In this document: positions 17,105 through 25,190 of the stretch, piece by piece
Numbering within the stretch: the first letter of the stretch is position 1
How the letters are laid out: each line of letters begins with the position of its first letter
Assembly (NCBI GenBank): GCA_040268355.1
Contig: JAWRIT010000077.1
Coordinates: 1 to 43,293 of the forward strand
Origin: UBA1367 sp040268355
Lineage (GTDB): Bacteria; Actinomycetota; Coriobacteriia; Coriobacteriales; Atopobiaceae
Direction: 5' to 3'
Length of the DNA: 43,293 nt
Made by a program: the position numbers and the translations under genes
Notes under the pieces: generated by a model
The model's input: only the letters and a program-made list of their open reading frames with translations
Told to the model about the DNA's origin: nothing
Databases searched by the model: none

Positions 17105-17299
17105 ATGGGTGACAACAGGCTGTATAAGGGCATGCGGGAGTTGCTCGTGGGGGAGCGCGGCGAGCGCGGGCAGGGCACCACGGAGTACGCGATTCTCGTA
17201 GGCGTGCTGGTGGTGATCGCGATCCTGGCGATCATAGCGTTTCGCGGCAAGGTGCAGGAGCTCTGGAACGCCATCACCACGGGCATGAACTCGCTGTGA
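17105..17299 (+). CDS. flp: Flp-type major pilin
   Basis: A 64-aa prepilin. The leader (1-22) ends in Gly, and processing at Gly22/Gln23 would give a 42-aa mature pilin starting QGTTEY with the class IVb Glu at +5 and Tyr at +6, then a 20-residue hydrophobic helix. It is the structural subunit of the Tad pilus. AAAGGAAGG at 17091-17099 is a good ribosome site. A 101-base gap separates it from tadC, enough for a separate promoter and higher expression, although no clear promoter is seen. The prepilin peptidase (TadV) is not in the window. Confidence 0.9.
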   Translation: MGDNRLYKGMRELLVGERGERGQGTTEYAILVGVLVVIAILAIIAFRGKVQELWNAITTGMNSL

Positions 17300-17308
17300 G
17301 GCGGTCTC

Positions 17309-17803
17309 GTGGCTCTTGTGCGAAGCGGCCGGAAGGCCGCGGTCTGTGTCGTCACCCTGGTCACGCTGCTTGTGGTGGGCACGTGCGGATGCCTGCTTGT
17401 GACAGGTGAGGGTTCGTCTGGTCCTGGGGACGAGCGGGGGGTCGCGGCGAGCGACCTCGGTGACGATCGTCTCCCCGCCGCGAGGGGCTCGTCCCCCTCC
17501 TCGTCGCATGCCACGACGAAGACCACGCGGCGGGGAGGCGCCAGGGAGGCCGCTTCGGCACTGCTGAGGTCCTATCGCGATCAAGGCGACTGCACGCTTG
17601 CCCAGCAGGGCTATCTCGATCTGCTCGGACGGGTGTGGGGCTGTGTGATCCAAGGTGACGGGTGGACGGACTTGTGCGTGATAAGCGAGACGACAGACGG
17701 CACTCGCAGCGACGTGTGGGTGACGCGCCTGGTCGCGGAGGAGGCAGCTGACGAGCTGGGCCTGGACGATGTTGGCAAGACGGGGGAGCAGGAGGGAACA
17801 TGA
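17309..17803 (+). CDS. Unknown membrane-anchored protein of the Tad locus
   Basis: A 164-aa protein that I do not recognise. It has one N-terminal membrane segment (about 9-31, with GTCGCLL at its end), a low-complexity Gly/Ser/Asp-rich linker (about 33-75) and a C-terminal region (about 80-164) with three Cys that could form disulfides outside the cell. No lipobox is convincing. The GTG start 10 bases after flp is the first usable start; GAGGCGG at 17298-17304 is a fair ribosome site. It may be a minor pilus component or assembly factor by position only. Confidence 0.6.
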   Translation: MALVRSGRKAAVCVVTLVTLLVVGTCGCLLVTGEGSSGPGDERGVAASDLGDDRLPAARGSSPSSSHATTKTTRRGGAREAASALLRSYRDQGDCTLAQQGYLDLLGRVWGCVIQGDGWTDLCVISETTDGTRSDVWVTRLVAEEAADELGLDDVGKTGEQEGT

Positions 17804-17804
17804 C

Positions 17805-18041
17805 ATGGACGTGCATGGTGCGAGGGGGCGCACATGGTGGGGCACGCGCGCCACACGGGGGCAGGCGAGCGTCGAATTCGCCCTGGTGGTGCTCGCCTTT
17901 CTTGCCGTCGTTGGCGCCCTTGCGGCGCTCTGGCACGCAGCGCGTGACGGAGCCCTGCTCAACCGTGCCATCGAGGCGTCCTCGCACCGCCTGGTCGCAG
18001 ACGGTGCCCCCGACTCGTTCGAGGACATCGTCCTGTTCTGA
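17805..18041 (+). CDS. Small TadE/TadF-like pseudopilin
   Basis: A 78-aa protein with a prepilin-like site Gly19/Gln20 (QASVEF, Glu at +5) and a hydrophobic helix right after it, then a short tail (about 45-78). It is about half the usual TadE size. Probably a minor pseudopilin cleaved by the same peptidase as Flp. ATG 17805 is chosen over ATG 17800 because it is in the frame that carries the pilin motif, with GGAGGG at 17791-17796. Confidence 0.7.
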   Translation: MDVHGARGRTWWGTRATRGQASVEFALVVLAFLAVVGALAALWHAARDGALLNRAIEASSHRLVADGAPDSFEDIVLF

Positions 18042-18051
18042 GGTCGCGAGG

Positions 18052-18522
18052 GTGCCCGTGTGGGCAAGTGCCTGTCATCGGGGCCAGGCAACGGTGGAGG
18101 CGGCCGTGATCCTGCCTGCGCTCATGCTGACGATCGCCTTGCTCGTGCAGCCCATCTGCCTCTCGTACACGCGATCGATCATGCGCGCGGCTGCGGCAGA
18201 GGGGATCCGTGCGGCGGCAACGTCCTACGGAGGAGAGCTGGGACCATGCCGACGGTATGTCTTCCGGAGGCTCAGGGCGGTCCCCGAGGTGCCGCTCTTC
18301 CATGTTGGCGGACACAGCGACTGGGACGTGTCGATCGAGCGCACCGCTTCGCACGTGGCGGTGCGCGTCGCCGGGCATGCGCGTCCGTTGCCGCTCATGG
18401 GCGTGCTCATGGGCGCCTTGGGGCGCTGCGATGATACCGGCGTCGTGCTTGAGGTGACGGTATCTGAGGATGTGCAGCCGACTGCGGTGGGAGGTGAGTC
18501 TGGTGTGTGGCAAGGGCTGTAG
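18052..18522 (+). CDS. tadE: TadE-like pseudopilin
   Basis: A 156-aa protein with processing site Gly11/Gln12 (QATVEA, Glu at +5), a hydrophobic helix (about 17-37) and a soluble domain with two Cys. This is the usual TadE plan. The start is one of two GTG codons (18052 or 18058); GAGG at 18040-18043 fits 18052. It is part of the pseudopilin run downstream of flp, and its end overlaps the next gene by 20 bases. Confidence 0.7.
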   Translation: MPVWASACHRGQATVEAAVILPALMLTIALLVQPICLSYTRSIMRAAAAEGIRAAATSYGGELGPCRRYVFRRLRAVPEVPLFHVGGHSDWDVSIERTASHVAVRVAGHARPLPLMGVLMGALGRCDDTGVVLEVTVSEDVQPTAVGGESGVWQGL

Positions 18523-20584
18523 GCGATGGGATGACACGAAAGAGCCTCGAGCAGCGGGCATGGGGCACGGGCGCAGATGGGGCGTTGGATGGTTCGTCCG
18601 CTCCGATGGAGGCTACACGACCGTCGCCATCGCGGTGGCATTGCTCGTGAGCCTGTCGCTGATCTTTGGAATGGCGGCTGCCCAGTGGTCGCTTGCCCGT
18701 TCCGCCGACGTGCAGGAGGTCGCGGATGCCGCCGCGCTGGCGGGCGAGAGCTGCGTGGCGGCCTACGCGCGGGTCGTGCAGGCGGTCGATGCCTGCGTGC
18801 TCACCTTGGGGATAGCCGGCATCGTCGTGTGCGGGGCAGGCCTTGTGGTGGCGGGGATACCCGCCCTGCAGGCGAAGTCCGTTGCCATCCTGCGGCTGGG
18901 GCATCAGATCCTCAAGGCACGCGACGACTTCTCCCGTTCTGCCGAGCAGGGGTTGGCACGCTACGAGGAGGTTCTGCCGGCACTTGTGATGGCGAGTTCC
19001 GCCTCCTGTGTCGCCGCGAACGGATCTGGTGGGATCAGGTACGTGGGTATGGCCGTGCCGTACCCCCAGACCTCGCGTGCAGGTCGCACTGATCTCCCTG
19101 ACGGGCCTGACGACAGTGAGCTGCAGCAGCGGGCGGAGCAGCTCGCTGAGGCCTCGGCGCGCAAACAGCGGGCGCACGAGCGGGCCGAGCGAGCCAAGGA
19201 GCGCGCCTGGCGAGCCGACAACGTCGAGGACCCCCGTTGTCTGTGGAGTCGTGCCGCAACCTTGGCTGGCCTCAGTGGGACGCTCAATCCCCGCTATGAC
19301 CATCCAAGCACGTGGGAGTTCGAGTTTGCGCGTCTTCGCGCGCACAACTATTACGTGACACGAGCCTCACGGGAGGCGCCCGCCAACGGTGGCACCGAGG
19401 AGCTTCAGCGCTCGGCCGCCCGGGCGAGGTTCTTTGACTACGCCGTAGAGGCACTGGGACGCATGAGCTGCACGGACGAAGAAGACCAGGTGGACATGGA
19501 TCTTGAGGTACTGCCGCATACCACGAGGACGGTCATGGAGACTCGTCTCTACACCGATGTGGTCTGGCCCTGCTCGCATGAGGAGGAAGGCCGGACGCTC
19601 CACTGCTCGCTGGCGTGTCCGGGCGTACGGGGCCCGTCATCGGGTGCCGCCTCGCTCGCGGACATCGACGCCGGAGGCGTGCTGCGCTGCGAGACCTGCC
19701 GGATGGACGCGCGCGCCATGGGCAACGTCGCCGACGCCTCGACCAATATCGACAATGGGTTCGAGCACTACTGGCGCATCGTGGTGGAATCCTCAGACGA
19801 CTACGAGCGGGCCCGCAAAGACGAGATCGAGGCGGAGCGCGAGATGCGCGAGCTGGCAGAGGAGGGGGCGGACGCCTTTGACCATGCCATAGAGGTCCTG
19901 TCGGAGGAGCGGCCCGACATCTGCCCGGCGGGGGCCTGGGGATGCGTCGCGGTGGTGTCCCGTCCTTCGGCGACGGTGGTCCCCTCCGAGCTCACTGCCG
20001 CATTTCTCTCCTCCGCCCAACTGCCACCAGGTGCCGCGGCGAGCGCGGCGACCCTGGTCGTGGACGACGCGGCCTCACAGGGCGACGAGCTCTCCAGTGC
20101 CTTTGGCAGACTCCAGGTCACGGGAAGCTCGGACGCGCTGGATCTGGTCGGCAACGTCACCCGGCTCTGGGGAGGCCTGCTGCAGGGACTTGGCTCGTCG
20201 AGCGGGCTGGGTGTGGCGCCATCCGCCTACCTGCAGGACATAGAGGGGACCTCGGGTGAGCGGGTCGCCACCTGGCTCCGTCGCAGGCTCGCGGACGCCG
20301 TCTCGGGCCTGGGCCTTGGCCCCATCGACCTGAGGGTGCGCAAGCCGGCGCTGGTCAACACCCAGACCGTGCTTGACCACGCAGGTACGACGACGCCCCA
20401 GGAGCTCCGAACCATGCTGGGGACGCTGCCGTCGTCGCCGACGAAGCTGGCCTCCGTGCTTCGGGATCGAGTCGCCTCCCGGTTGGGCACGTCCGTCTTC
20501 ACGGTGGCGGAACTGCCGATTCCTGGGCGCACGGGCATGCGGGTGCCGTTTGCCATCGACCTGTCACAGATGGGCGTCTCATGA
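18503..20584 (+). CDS. tadG: Long TadG-like pilus-associated protein
   Basis: A 693-aa protein. The N-terminus has the TadG-like pattern: GGYTTVAIAVALLVSLSLIF as membrane helix (about 35-60) with no Glu at +5, then ADVQEVADAAALAGE, the classical ADAAALAGA block. A second hydrophobic segment follows near 80-105. A Glu/Arg/Lys-rich stretch with Ala heptads (about 210-235) may be a coiled coil; the remaining 450 residues are soluble and contain paired Cys. Unlike many TadG proteins no VWA motif is seen. GTG 18503 is preferred because GGGAGGTG lies 6 bases upstream; ATG 18560 is an alternative. Its stop overlaps the next ATG. Confidence 0.65.
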   Translation: MCGKGCRRWDDTKEPRAAGMGHGRRWGVGWFVRSDGGYTTVAIAVALLVSLSLIFGMAAAQWSLARSADVQEVADAAALAGESCVAAYARVVQAVDACVLTLGIAGIVVCGAGLVVAGIPALQAKSVAILRLGHQILKARDDFSRSAEQGLARYEEVLPALVMASSASCVAANGSGGIRYVGMAVPYPQTSRAGRTDLPDGPDDSELQQRAEQLAEASARKQRAHERAERAKERAWRADNVEDPRCLWSRAATLAGLSGTLNPRYDHPSTWEFEFARLRAHNYYVTRASREAPANGGTEELQRSAARARFFDYAVEALGRMSCTDEEDQVDMDLEVLPHTTRTVMETRLYTDVVWPCSHEEEGRTLHCSLACPGVRGPSSGAASLADIDAGGVLRCETCRMDARAMGNVADASTNIDNGFEHYWRIVVESSDDYERARKDEIEAEREMRELAEEGADAFDHAIEVLSEERPDICPAGAWGCVAVVSRPSATVVPSELTAAFLSSAQLPPGAAASAATLVVDDAASQGDELSSAFGRLQVTGSSDALDLVGNVTRLWGGLLQGLGSSSGLGVAPSAYLQDIEGTSGERVATWLRRRLADAVSGLGLGPIDLRVRKPALVNTQTVLDHAGTTTPQELRTMLGTLPSSPTKLASVLRDRVASRLGTSVFTVAELPIPGRTGMRVPFAIDLSQMGVS

Positions 20585-21066
20585 GCGGCGCACGTGGCTT
20601 GAGCTCCCTTTGTCGTTCGCGCGACGGACAGATGGCCGTGGAGATGGCGGTGCTCATGCCGGTCTGCATCGTCTGCGCGCTCGTCGTGTTCAACCTCTGC
20701 CGCTTCGTGGAGGCGTGCGCCACCTTCGATCGCGTGGCGCTTGACGCGGTCATCTCCCAAGGGACGGACCTCTCGCGCACGTCCAGCTCGTCGGCGGGGC
20801 GCAGGCTCGCCGCATGCATCACAGACACGCTCGCGATGCGCTCCTGCGAGGTCAGCGTGGTGGCACAGCTCGCCTCCTCTCGAGCCGACGCCCACACGGT
20901 GCTCCTTGCTGCCACCGGAACGCCCGTCACCTACGTCTGCACGCTGCGCTACCGCCCTTGGCCCGCCTCGTTCATCGTGGCCGGCCTTGCCCTCAGCCCA
21001 CCGCTTGCCCTGGTGCACGAGCGGCGGCTGGTGGTCTGCGCCTTCGGTGCGGGGACGGTGGTCTAG
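20581..21066 (+). CDS. TadE/TadF-like pseudopilin
   Basis: A 161-aa protein with processing site Gly16/Gln17 (QMAVEM, Glu at +5) and a hydrophobic helix (about 19-40), followed by a soluble region with paired Cys. A second hydrophobic patch near 125-145 is weaker. It is the last of the pseudopilins. The start overlaps the stop of the TadG-like gene (ATGA). Confidence 0.7.
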   Translation: MSGARGLSSLCRSRDGQMAVEMAVLMPVCIVCALVVFNLCRFVEACATFDRVALDAVISQGTDLSRTSSSSAGRRLAACITDTLAMRSCEVSVVAQLASSRADAHTVLLAATGTPVTYVCTLRYRPWPASFIVAGLALSPPLALVHERRLVVCAFGAGTVV

Positions 21067-21438
21067 ATGAGCCGAATGCTGATGGTGGAGCGTGCGGGTG
21101 CGCAGGCGCCGCTCCTGCGCTTCCGCCTGCTCACGACCTTCGTCGCACGGCTGCGAGGACTGCTGGGCACCACGGACCAGGCGGGACCGGTTGCGCTCGC
21201 TCGCTGCTCGTCGGTCCACACCTTCGGCATGCGCTACCACATCGACGTGGCGCTCGTGCGTTCGGATGGGGTCGTGCTGGGGTCCTGGCGCTCCGTCCCT
21301 CCGAGACGGTTGCTTTCGCGACGTCATTCGGTCGTGGCGCTCGAGCGTCCGCACCAGCGTGGACCGTGGCCTGCGGTCGGGGAGCGAGTGAGCATGTGGG
21401 GAATGGACGTCAGGGAAGGGGAGCATGATGGCAACTGA
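21067..21438 (+). CDS. DUF192 family protein in the Tad operon
   Basis: A 123-aa protein with the DUF192 core: RLRGLLG near the start, then CSSVHTFGMRYHIDVALVRSDGVVLG and a VALE/G-rich end. The biochemical role of DUF192 is unknown to me. Many members are secreted or lipid-anchored; this one has no signal peptide and should be cytoplasmic. ATG 21067 follows the previous stop directly and its 3' end overlaps the next gene by 14 bases, so it belongs to the Tad transcript. Confidence 0.75.
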   Translation: MSRMLMVERAGAQAPLLRFRLLTTFVARLRGLLGTTDQAGPVALARCSSVHTFGMRYHIDVALVRSDGVVLGSWRSVPPRRLLSRRHSVVALERPHQRGPWPAVGERVSMWGMDVREGEHDGN

Positions 21439-22171
21439 GGCACAGGGGCGCACGCAGGCGCGCTACTCGTTCGCGGTTTCTCAACAGAGATCACCAGAGG
21501 AGCGTTCCGACGCTCCGACGAGAACCTGCCCGCGATGCGGACAACGGCTCTTCGCAGACATGGAGGTCTGCTATGGGTGCCTGTACGACTTCTCGCGGGA
21601 CAAGGGCGCTGGTCCCATCGAGCTTCCAGCCCTTCCCGAGCCACCGGACCCGCAGCCTGCAGAAGTGCTTGCTGACCCACTCGCGTTCGTCGCGCTTGAC
21701 GAGCCGGATGACGAAGCGGCCTCCCGCCACCAGCCTGCCACCTTCGCGCCCCCGTCGATCCCCGACACCGTGGACATGGACGCCCTGGCCACGACCATTG
21801 TGGAGCGAGGGCCGGCCGAACACCCGGGCTCTTGGCCCGAGGCGCGGGTCGGTGTGGTCATCACCAGCGCGGACGTCACGGTCACGGTGCCGGTGAGCTC
21901 GGCGGGCGTCACCGTGGGGCGCGACAGGGACAACGACATCGTGGTGGCGATGCGTTCGGTGTCGCGTCGCCACCTGCGCATCGATCCCTGTGGGGAGGGT
22001 GCGGTCGTACGGGACCTCGGGGCCAAGAACCCAGCCATGGTGGGTGCCCTTCCGCTTGTGGGAGAGCGTCGGCTCCAGGTGGGCGACGAGCTCTCGGTCT
22101 GCGGGGTGAGATTGTGCGTGGCTTCGCTTGCGGACGCGCGGCGTCCCGGTCCCGCCGAGCCGTCTCGCTGA
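21425..22171 (+). CDS. Zinc-ribbon and FHA domain protein
   Basis: A 248-aa soluble protein. A zinc ribbon lies near 34-52 (CPRCGQ then CYGC, two CxxC pairs), then an acidic/Pro linker, then a C-terminal FHA domain (about 140-235) with the phospho-Thr binding residues in VTVGRDRDNDIVV and SVSRRHLRI (Gly-Arg, Ser, His). FHA domains bind phosphothreonine peptides, so this protein suggests Ser/Thr-kinase control of the pilus machine; no kinase is in the window. ATG 21425 (or 21428) follows GGGAAGGGGAGC and overlaps the DUF192 gene. Confidence 0.8.
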   Translation: MMATEAQGRTQARYSFAVSQQRSPEERSDAPTRTCPRCGQRLFADMEVCYGCLYDFSRDKGAGPIELPALPEPPDPQPAEVLADPLAFVALDEPDDEAASRHQPATFAPPSIPDTVDMDALATTIVERGPAEHPGSWPEARVGVVITSADVTVTVPVSSAGVTVGRDRDNDIVVAMRSVSRRHLRIDPCGEGAVVRDLGAKNPAMVGALPLVGERRLQVGDELSVCGVRLCVASLADARRPGPAEPSR

Positions 22172-22250
22172 TAGGTGAGTTTGACATGACCTCCTTTTTG
22201 TCACCTTGTGGCATTGGAGCCACGGATGCGGGGCGGTTCGCGCGCTCTGC

Positions 22251-22256
22251 TATGCT
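22251..22256 (+). promoter_or_regulatory. Candidate extended -10 for the DUF2207 gene
   Basis: TATGCT with TGC just upstream (CTCTGCTATGCT) fits an extended -10. Transcription would start near 22263, inside the inverted repeat at 22258-22287. No good -35. Confidence 0.4.
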
Positions 22257-22257
22257 T

Positions 22258-22287
22258 TGCCAGAGACATCCGAAGGATGCTCTGGCA
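22258..22287. repeat. Inverted repeat overlapping the likely transcription start of the DUF2207 gene
   Basis: TGCCAGAG-A-CATCC at 22258-22271 and GGATG-CTCTGGCA at 22275-22287 form a 13-bp stem with one bulged A and a GAA loop. It lies directly between the -10 candidate and the GGAGG ribosome site at 22291. It may be an operator, or an RNA hairpin if the real start is further upstream. Confidence 0.55.
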
Positions 22288-22299
22288 GAAGGAGGTCAT

Positions 22300-24264
22300 A
22301 TGCAATCCCGCACGCATACGGGCGCCGCGTCGCATCTCATGCGGCTTGCCCTTGCCATCGGCTTCGCGGTGGCGCTGCTGGCATTCCCCCGCAACGCCTA
22401 TGCAGACAGCTACTCCATCGATGAGGTCATCATCGACGCCACCGTCGCCACTGACGGGTCCGTCTCGGTGAAGGAGTCCCGCACGTTCGATTTCGACGGC
22501 TCCTACCGTGGCGTGTACTGGAAGATTCCCACGGGCGACTACGACGGGCGCACCATCGAGACGACCATCGATTCCGTCGGCGAGATGGTGGATGGCGTCT
22601 ACGTCCCTTTCACCGAGGGCAGCTCGGGACTTGACCACACCTACGAGATCTCGGACTACGACAGCTACATCCGCGTCAAGCTCTACTCGGCGCACTCCTC
22701 GGAGAATGCCACCTTCGTGATCAACTACACCGACTCCAATCTGGCGGCCCGGCATGACGACGTCGCCGTGCTGTACTGGAAGTTCGTCTCGGACGGCTGG
22801 GACGTGGAGTCGGAGAACGTGACGTGCACCGTTCATTTGCCCGTGCCTGCGGGCAGGACCATCACACCGGGCGAGGACGTGCGGGCCTGGGGACACGGTC
22901 CTCTGGACGCCTCAGTCGGCTTCGACGGCAATGACGTCGTCTACCAGGTGCCGGGTGTCGGCACCTCCGAATTCGCCGAGGCCCGCATCACGTTCCCCGA
23001 GTCGTGGCTCTCCGAGGCCACCTCGCTTGGCGGCACGGTCCTGCCTTCCATCCTGGAGGAGGAGCAGCAGTGGGCGGACGAGGCCAACGAGAAGCGACAG
23101 AGCGCCCGCAGGCTCCTCTTTGGCGGATACGGAACGGCGGGCCTGCTGACGCTGCTGACGCTGGTGCTGCCCTTCACCCTGCTCGCCCGCTACCGGCGGA
23201 CGCACAAGGCGACCTTCGACGACGAGTACTTCCGTGACGTCCCCACCGACGACCATCCGGCCGTGCTCGGCATGGTCTATCACGGGGGCAAGGTCAAAGA
23301 CACCAGCTTCACGGCCACGCTGATGCGCCTCACCGACTTGGACGCCATCAAGCTCGAGCTCACCACGTTCACGGAGAAGGGCTTGTTCGGCAACGAGAAG
23401 ACCAAGAAGGACTACCGGCTCTCCAAGACCGCGAAGCTCGCCACCATGGAGCTCGACCAGATTGACAAAGGGGCTGTGAGCACGCTCTTCAGCAAGATCG
23501 GCGCCAAGTCCACCAAGCACAAGGGGGACACGTCCAAGACCCAGTCCATCCTGTTCTCGGACATCGAGGCGGTCGCTAAGGCCCATCCGGGGAGCTTCAG
23601 AGCCGCCTATGACGGCTGGAAGGGCACGGTCGAGGCTGAGGCGGCCAAGCGCAGGCTGTTCAGGAGCTCCCGCTCCACCGGCATGGGATGGGTTATCCTC
23701 TGCGCGGTCGTGTCGGGCCTGCTGCCGTTTTTGACCTTCGTGCTCACTTCCATCACCGGGGCTTGGTCCATCGGCATGCCGCTCATGGCACTTCAGGCGG
23801 GCGTCTTCGCCTCCAACTGTGTCATCGCGACCAGGCTCAAGGACATCTCCGACGAGGCCATCGAGATCAAGGCGAAGCTCGAGGCGCTGCGCCGGTGGCT
23901 CACGGACTTCACGCGCCTGCCCGAGGCCGTCCCGCGCGACGTGGTGCTCTGGAACCGCCTGCTCGTGATGGCGGTGGTGCTCGGGGTGGCCGGCGAGGTC
24001 ATCCGTCAGCTCAAGGTAGCCGTGCCGGAGCTGCTGAACGAGCCGGACCTCATGCCCACGTACGGCTGGTACTATCACTCCGCCTCCCTCGGCAGGGCGC
24101 ACGAGCTGTTCAGCAGCACCTACGCTCACGCCCACAGCGTAAGCACTATGGAGCTCTCATCGTCGAGCTTCAGCTCCGGCAGCGGAAGCGGCGGAGGGTT
24201 CTCCAGCGGTGGCGGCGGCGGTGGCGGAGGCTTTGGCGGTGGCGGCGGTGGCGGCGCCTTCTGA
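22300..24264 (+). CDS. DUF2207 membrane protein with glycine-rich tail
   Basis: A 654-aa protein. A signal peptide (1-36, ending AYA) is followed by an exported domain of the DUF2207 type (SYRGVYWKIP, EDVRAWGHGPL), one membrane segment near 275-300, a long cytoplasmic part with basic repeats, and a second membrane hairpin near 465-505. The C-terminus is a Ser/Gly tail (about 620-654) of almost pure glycine. The function of the family is unknown. GGAGG at 22291-22295 right before ATG 22300 supports the start. It begins a four-gene run on the same strand (22300-28087). Confidence 0.85.
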   Translation: MQSRTHTGAASHLMRLALAIGFAVALLAFPRNAYADSYSIDEVIIDATVATDGSVSVKESRTFDFDGSYRGVYWKIPTGDYDGRTIETTIDSVGEMVDGVYVPFTEGSSGLDHTYEISDYDSYIRVKLYSAHSSENATFVINYTDSNLAARHDDVAVLYWKFVSDGWDVESENVTCTVHLPVPAGRTITPGEDVRAWGHGPLDASVGFDGNDVVYQVPGVGTSEFAEARITFPESWLSEATSLGGTVLPSILEEEQQWADEANEKRQSARRLLFGGYGTAGLLTLLTLVLPFTLLARYRRTHKATFDDEYFRDVPTDDHPAVLGMVYHGGKVKDTSFTATLMRLTDLDAIKLELTTFTEKGLFGNEKTKKDYRLSKTAKLATMELDQIDKGAVSTLFSKIGAKSTKHKGDTSKTQSILFSDIEAVAKAHPGSFRAAYDGWKGTVEAEAAKRRLFRSSRSTGMGWVILCAVVSGLLPFLTFVLTSITGAWSIGMPLMALQAGVFASNCVIATRLKDISDEAIEIKAKLEALRRWLTDFTRLPEAVPRDVVLWNRLLVMAVVLGVAGEVIRQLKVAVPELLNEPDLMPTYGWYYHSASLGRAHELFSSTYAHAHSVSTMELSSSSFSSGSGSGGGFSSGGGGGGGGFGGGGGGGAF

Positions 24265-24294
24265 CGGGGGTGCGGCGATCGGTAGCCACCTGCC

Positions 24295-24335
24295 ACCGGA
24301 GCGGTGCCGCTTCAAAGGGGCGCTACCGCTCCGGT
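24295..24335 (+). terminator. Terminator hairpin after the DUF2207 gene
   Basis: A perfect 11-bp stem (ACCGGAGCGGT at 24295-24305 with ACCGCTCCGGT at 24325-24335) with a 19-base loop, 31 bases past the stop. No T-run follows. Confidence 0.65.
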
Positions 24336-24372
24336 CGCCTTACGGGAGTGGTGCCACCGTGCCAGAGGCGGG

Positions 24373-24378
24373 TACAAT
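24373..24378 (+). promoter_or_regulatory. Candidate -10 for the 24413 gene and its followers
   Basis: TACAAT in the context GGGTACAATGTG, 35 bases before ATG 24413. The same GGTACAAT occurs at 34552-34559. It would give the 24413-28087 genes their own promoter after the hairpin at 24295-24335. Confidence 0.5.
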
Positions 24379-24412
24379 GTGAGTCGCTGACCTTTTCCTG
24401 ACGGACGGAACG

Positions 24413-25144
24413 ATGAAGAAGTACGCGCGTCTGCTCGCCTCATATGCCGCCATCGCCATCACGGGCATGGTGCTGTACACGCCGTGGTTGGTGGGCCTCA
24501 CGCCTGCGGACCCCAGCATCGTGCGAGCCTCCCTCTCGGTCATCTGCGGCATCGTGCTTGCCGGGGCCTTCGCCGGATCGACCTACGTCTACCTGCATGA
24601 GGCGGAGTACCGGCTGCTAGAGACCTCCGAGGTCAACGAGGCCGACGACGTCCTTCCCCAACTGCGCGGGCTCTCCGACACGCCGGTGGTGGGCACCTTC
24701 GCCCAGCAGGCCTCGACGCAGGTGGAGTCGGCGGGATACCGTCACGAACGCCTGCGGCGTGTGGTGAGCGCCACCTTCTCGGAAGGCTCGCTCAGCTGGG
24801 ACAAGTTCATGGCGGTCATAGACGCCTCGCAGCGCACGCTGCTGCGCAACTGCGCGCTGCTGGCCAACCGCATCCACGCGTTCGACGTCGACGCGTACCG
24901 CTCGGCCCGTCGCAAGCGTCCAGACGCAGACGCCCAGGCTCTCGATGGCGAGCGTCTTGCCGTCTACGATGGGGCCCTTGCCGGCATGCGCGAGGTCATC
25001 GAGGCCAACGAGCGCCTGCTTCTGGAGATGGGCAAGCTCGAGATGGAGATCTCGGACATGAAGGCCGACGACGCCCGCGAGGACAACACCCGCATGCTCG
25101 ACGAGGTGCGCGAGCTGGTCGAGCAGACGAAGTACTACCGGTAG
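24413..25144 (+). CDS. Two-TM membrane protein, possibly XpaC-like partner of TelA
   Basis: A 243-aa protein with two membrane segments (about 8-30 and 38-60) and a long, mostly helical cytoplasmic part ending in a charged helix (about 195-240). I do not recognise a family motif with certainty. In Firmicutes, TelA-family genes often sit beside xpaC, whose product has the same plan of N-terminal hydrophobic hairpin and helical tail, so an XpaC-like role is a reasonable guess from position and layout. No obvious GGAGG precedes ATG 24413; GACGGACGGAACG upstream is weak. Confidence 0.6.
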   Translation: MKKYARLLASYAAIAITGMVLYTPWLVGLTPADPSIVRASLSVICGIVLAGAFAGSTYVYLHEAEYRLLETSEVNEADDVLPQLRGLSDTPVVGTFAQQASTQVESAGYRHERLRRVVSATFSEGSLSWDKFMAVIDASQRTLLRNCALLANRIHAFDVDAYRSARRKRPDADAQALDGERLAVYDGALAGMREVIEANERLLLEMGKLEMEISDMKADDAREDNTRMLDEVRELVEQTKYYR

Positions 25145-25190
25145 GCAACCGAGCGTCGGTGCACCGTAGGCGACAGGGAGGCAAACAGAT

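Noticed and set aside
22181..22186. TTGACA upstream of the DUF2207 gene as a -35
   Set aside because: No -10 lies at 16-18 bases; the nearest good -10 (22251) is too far.
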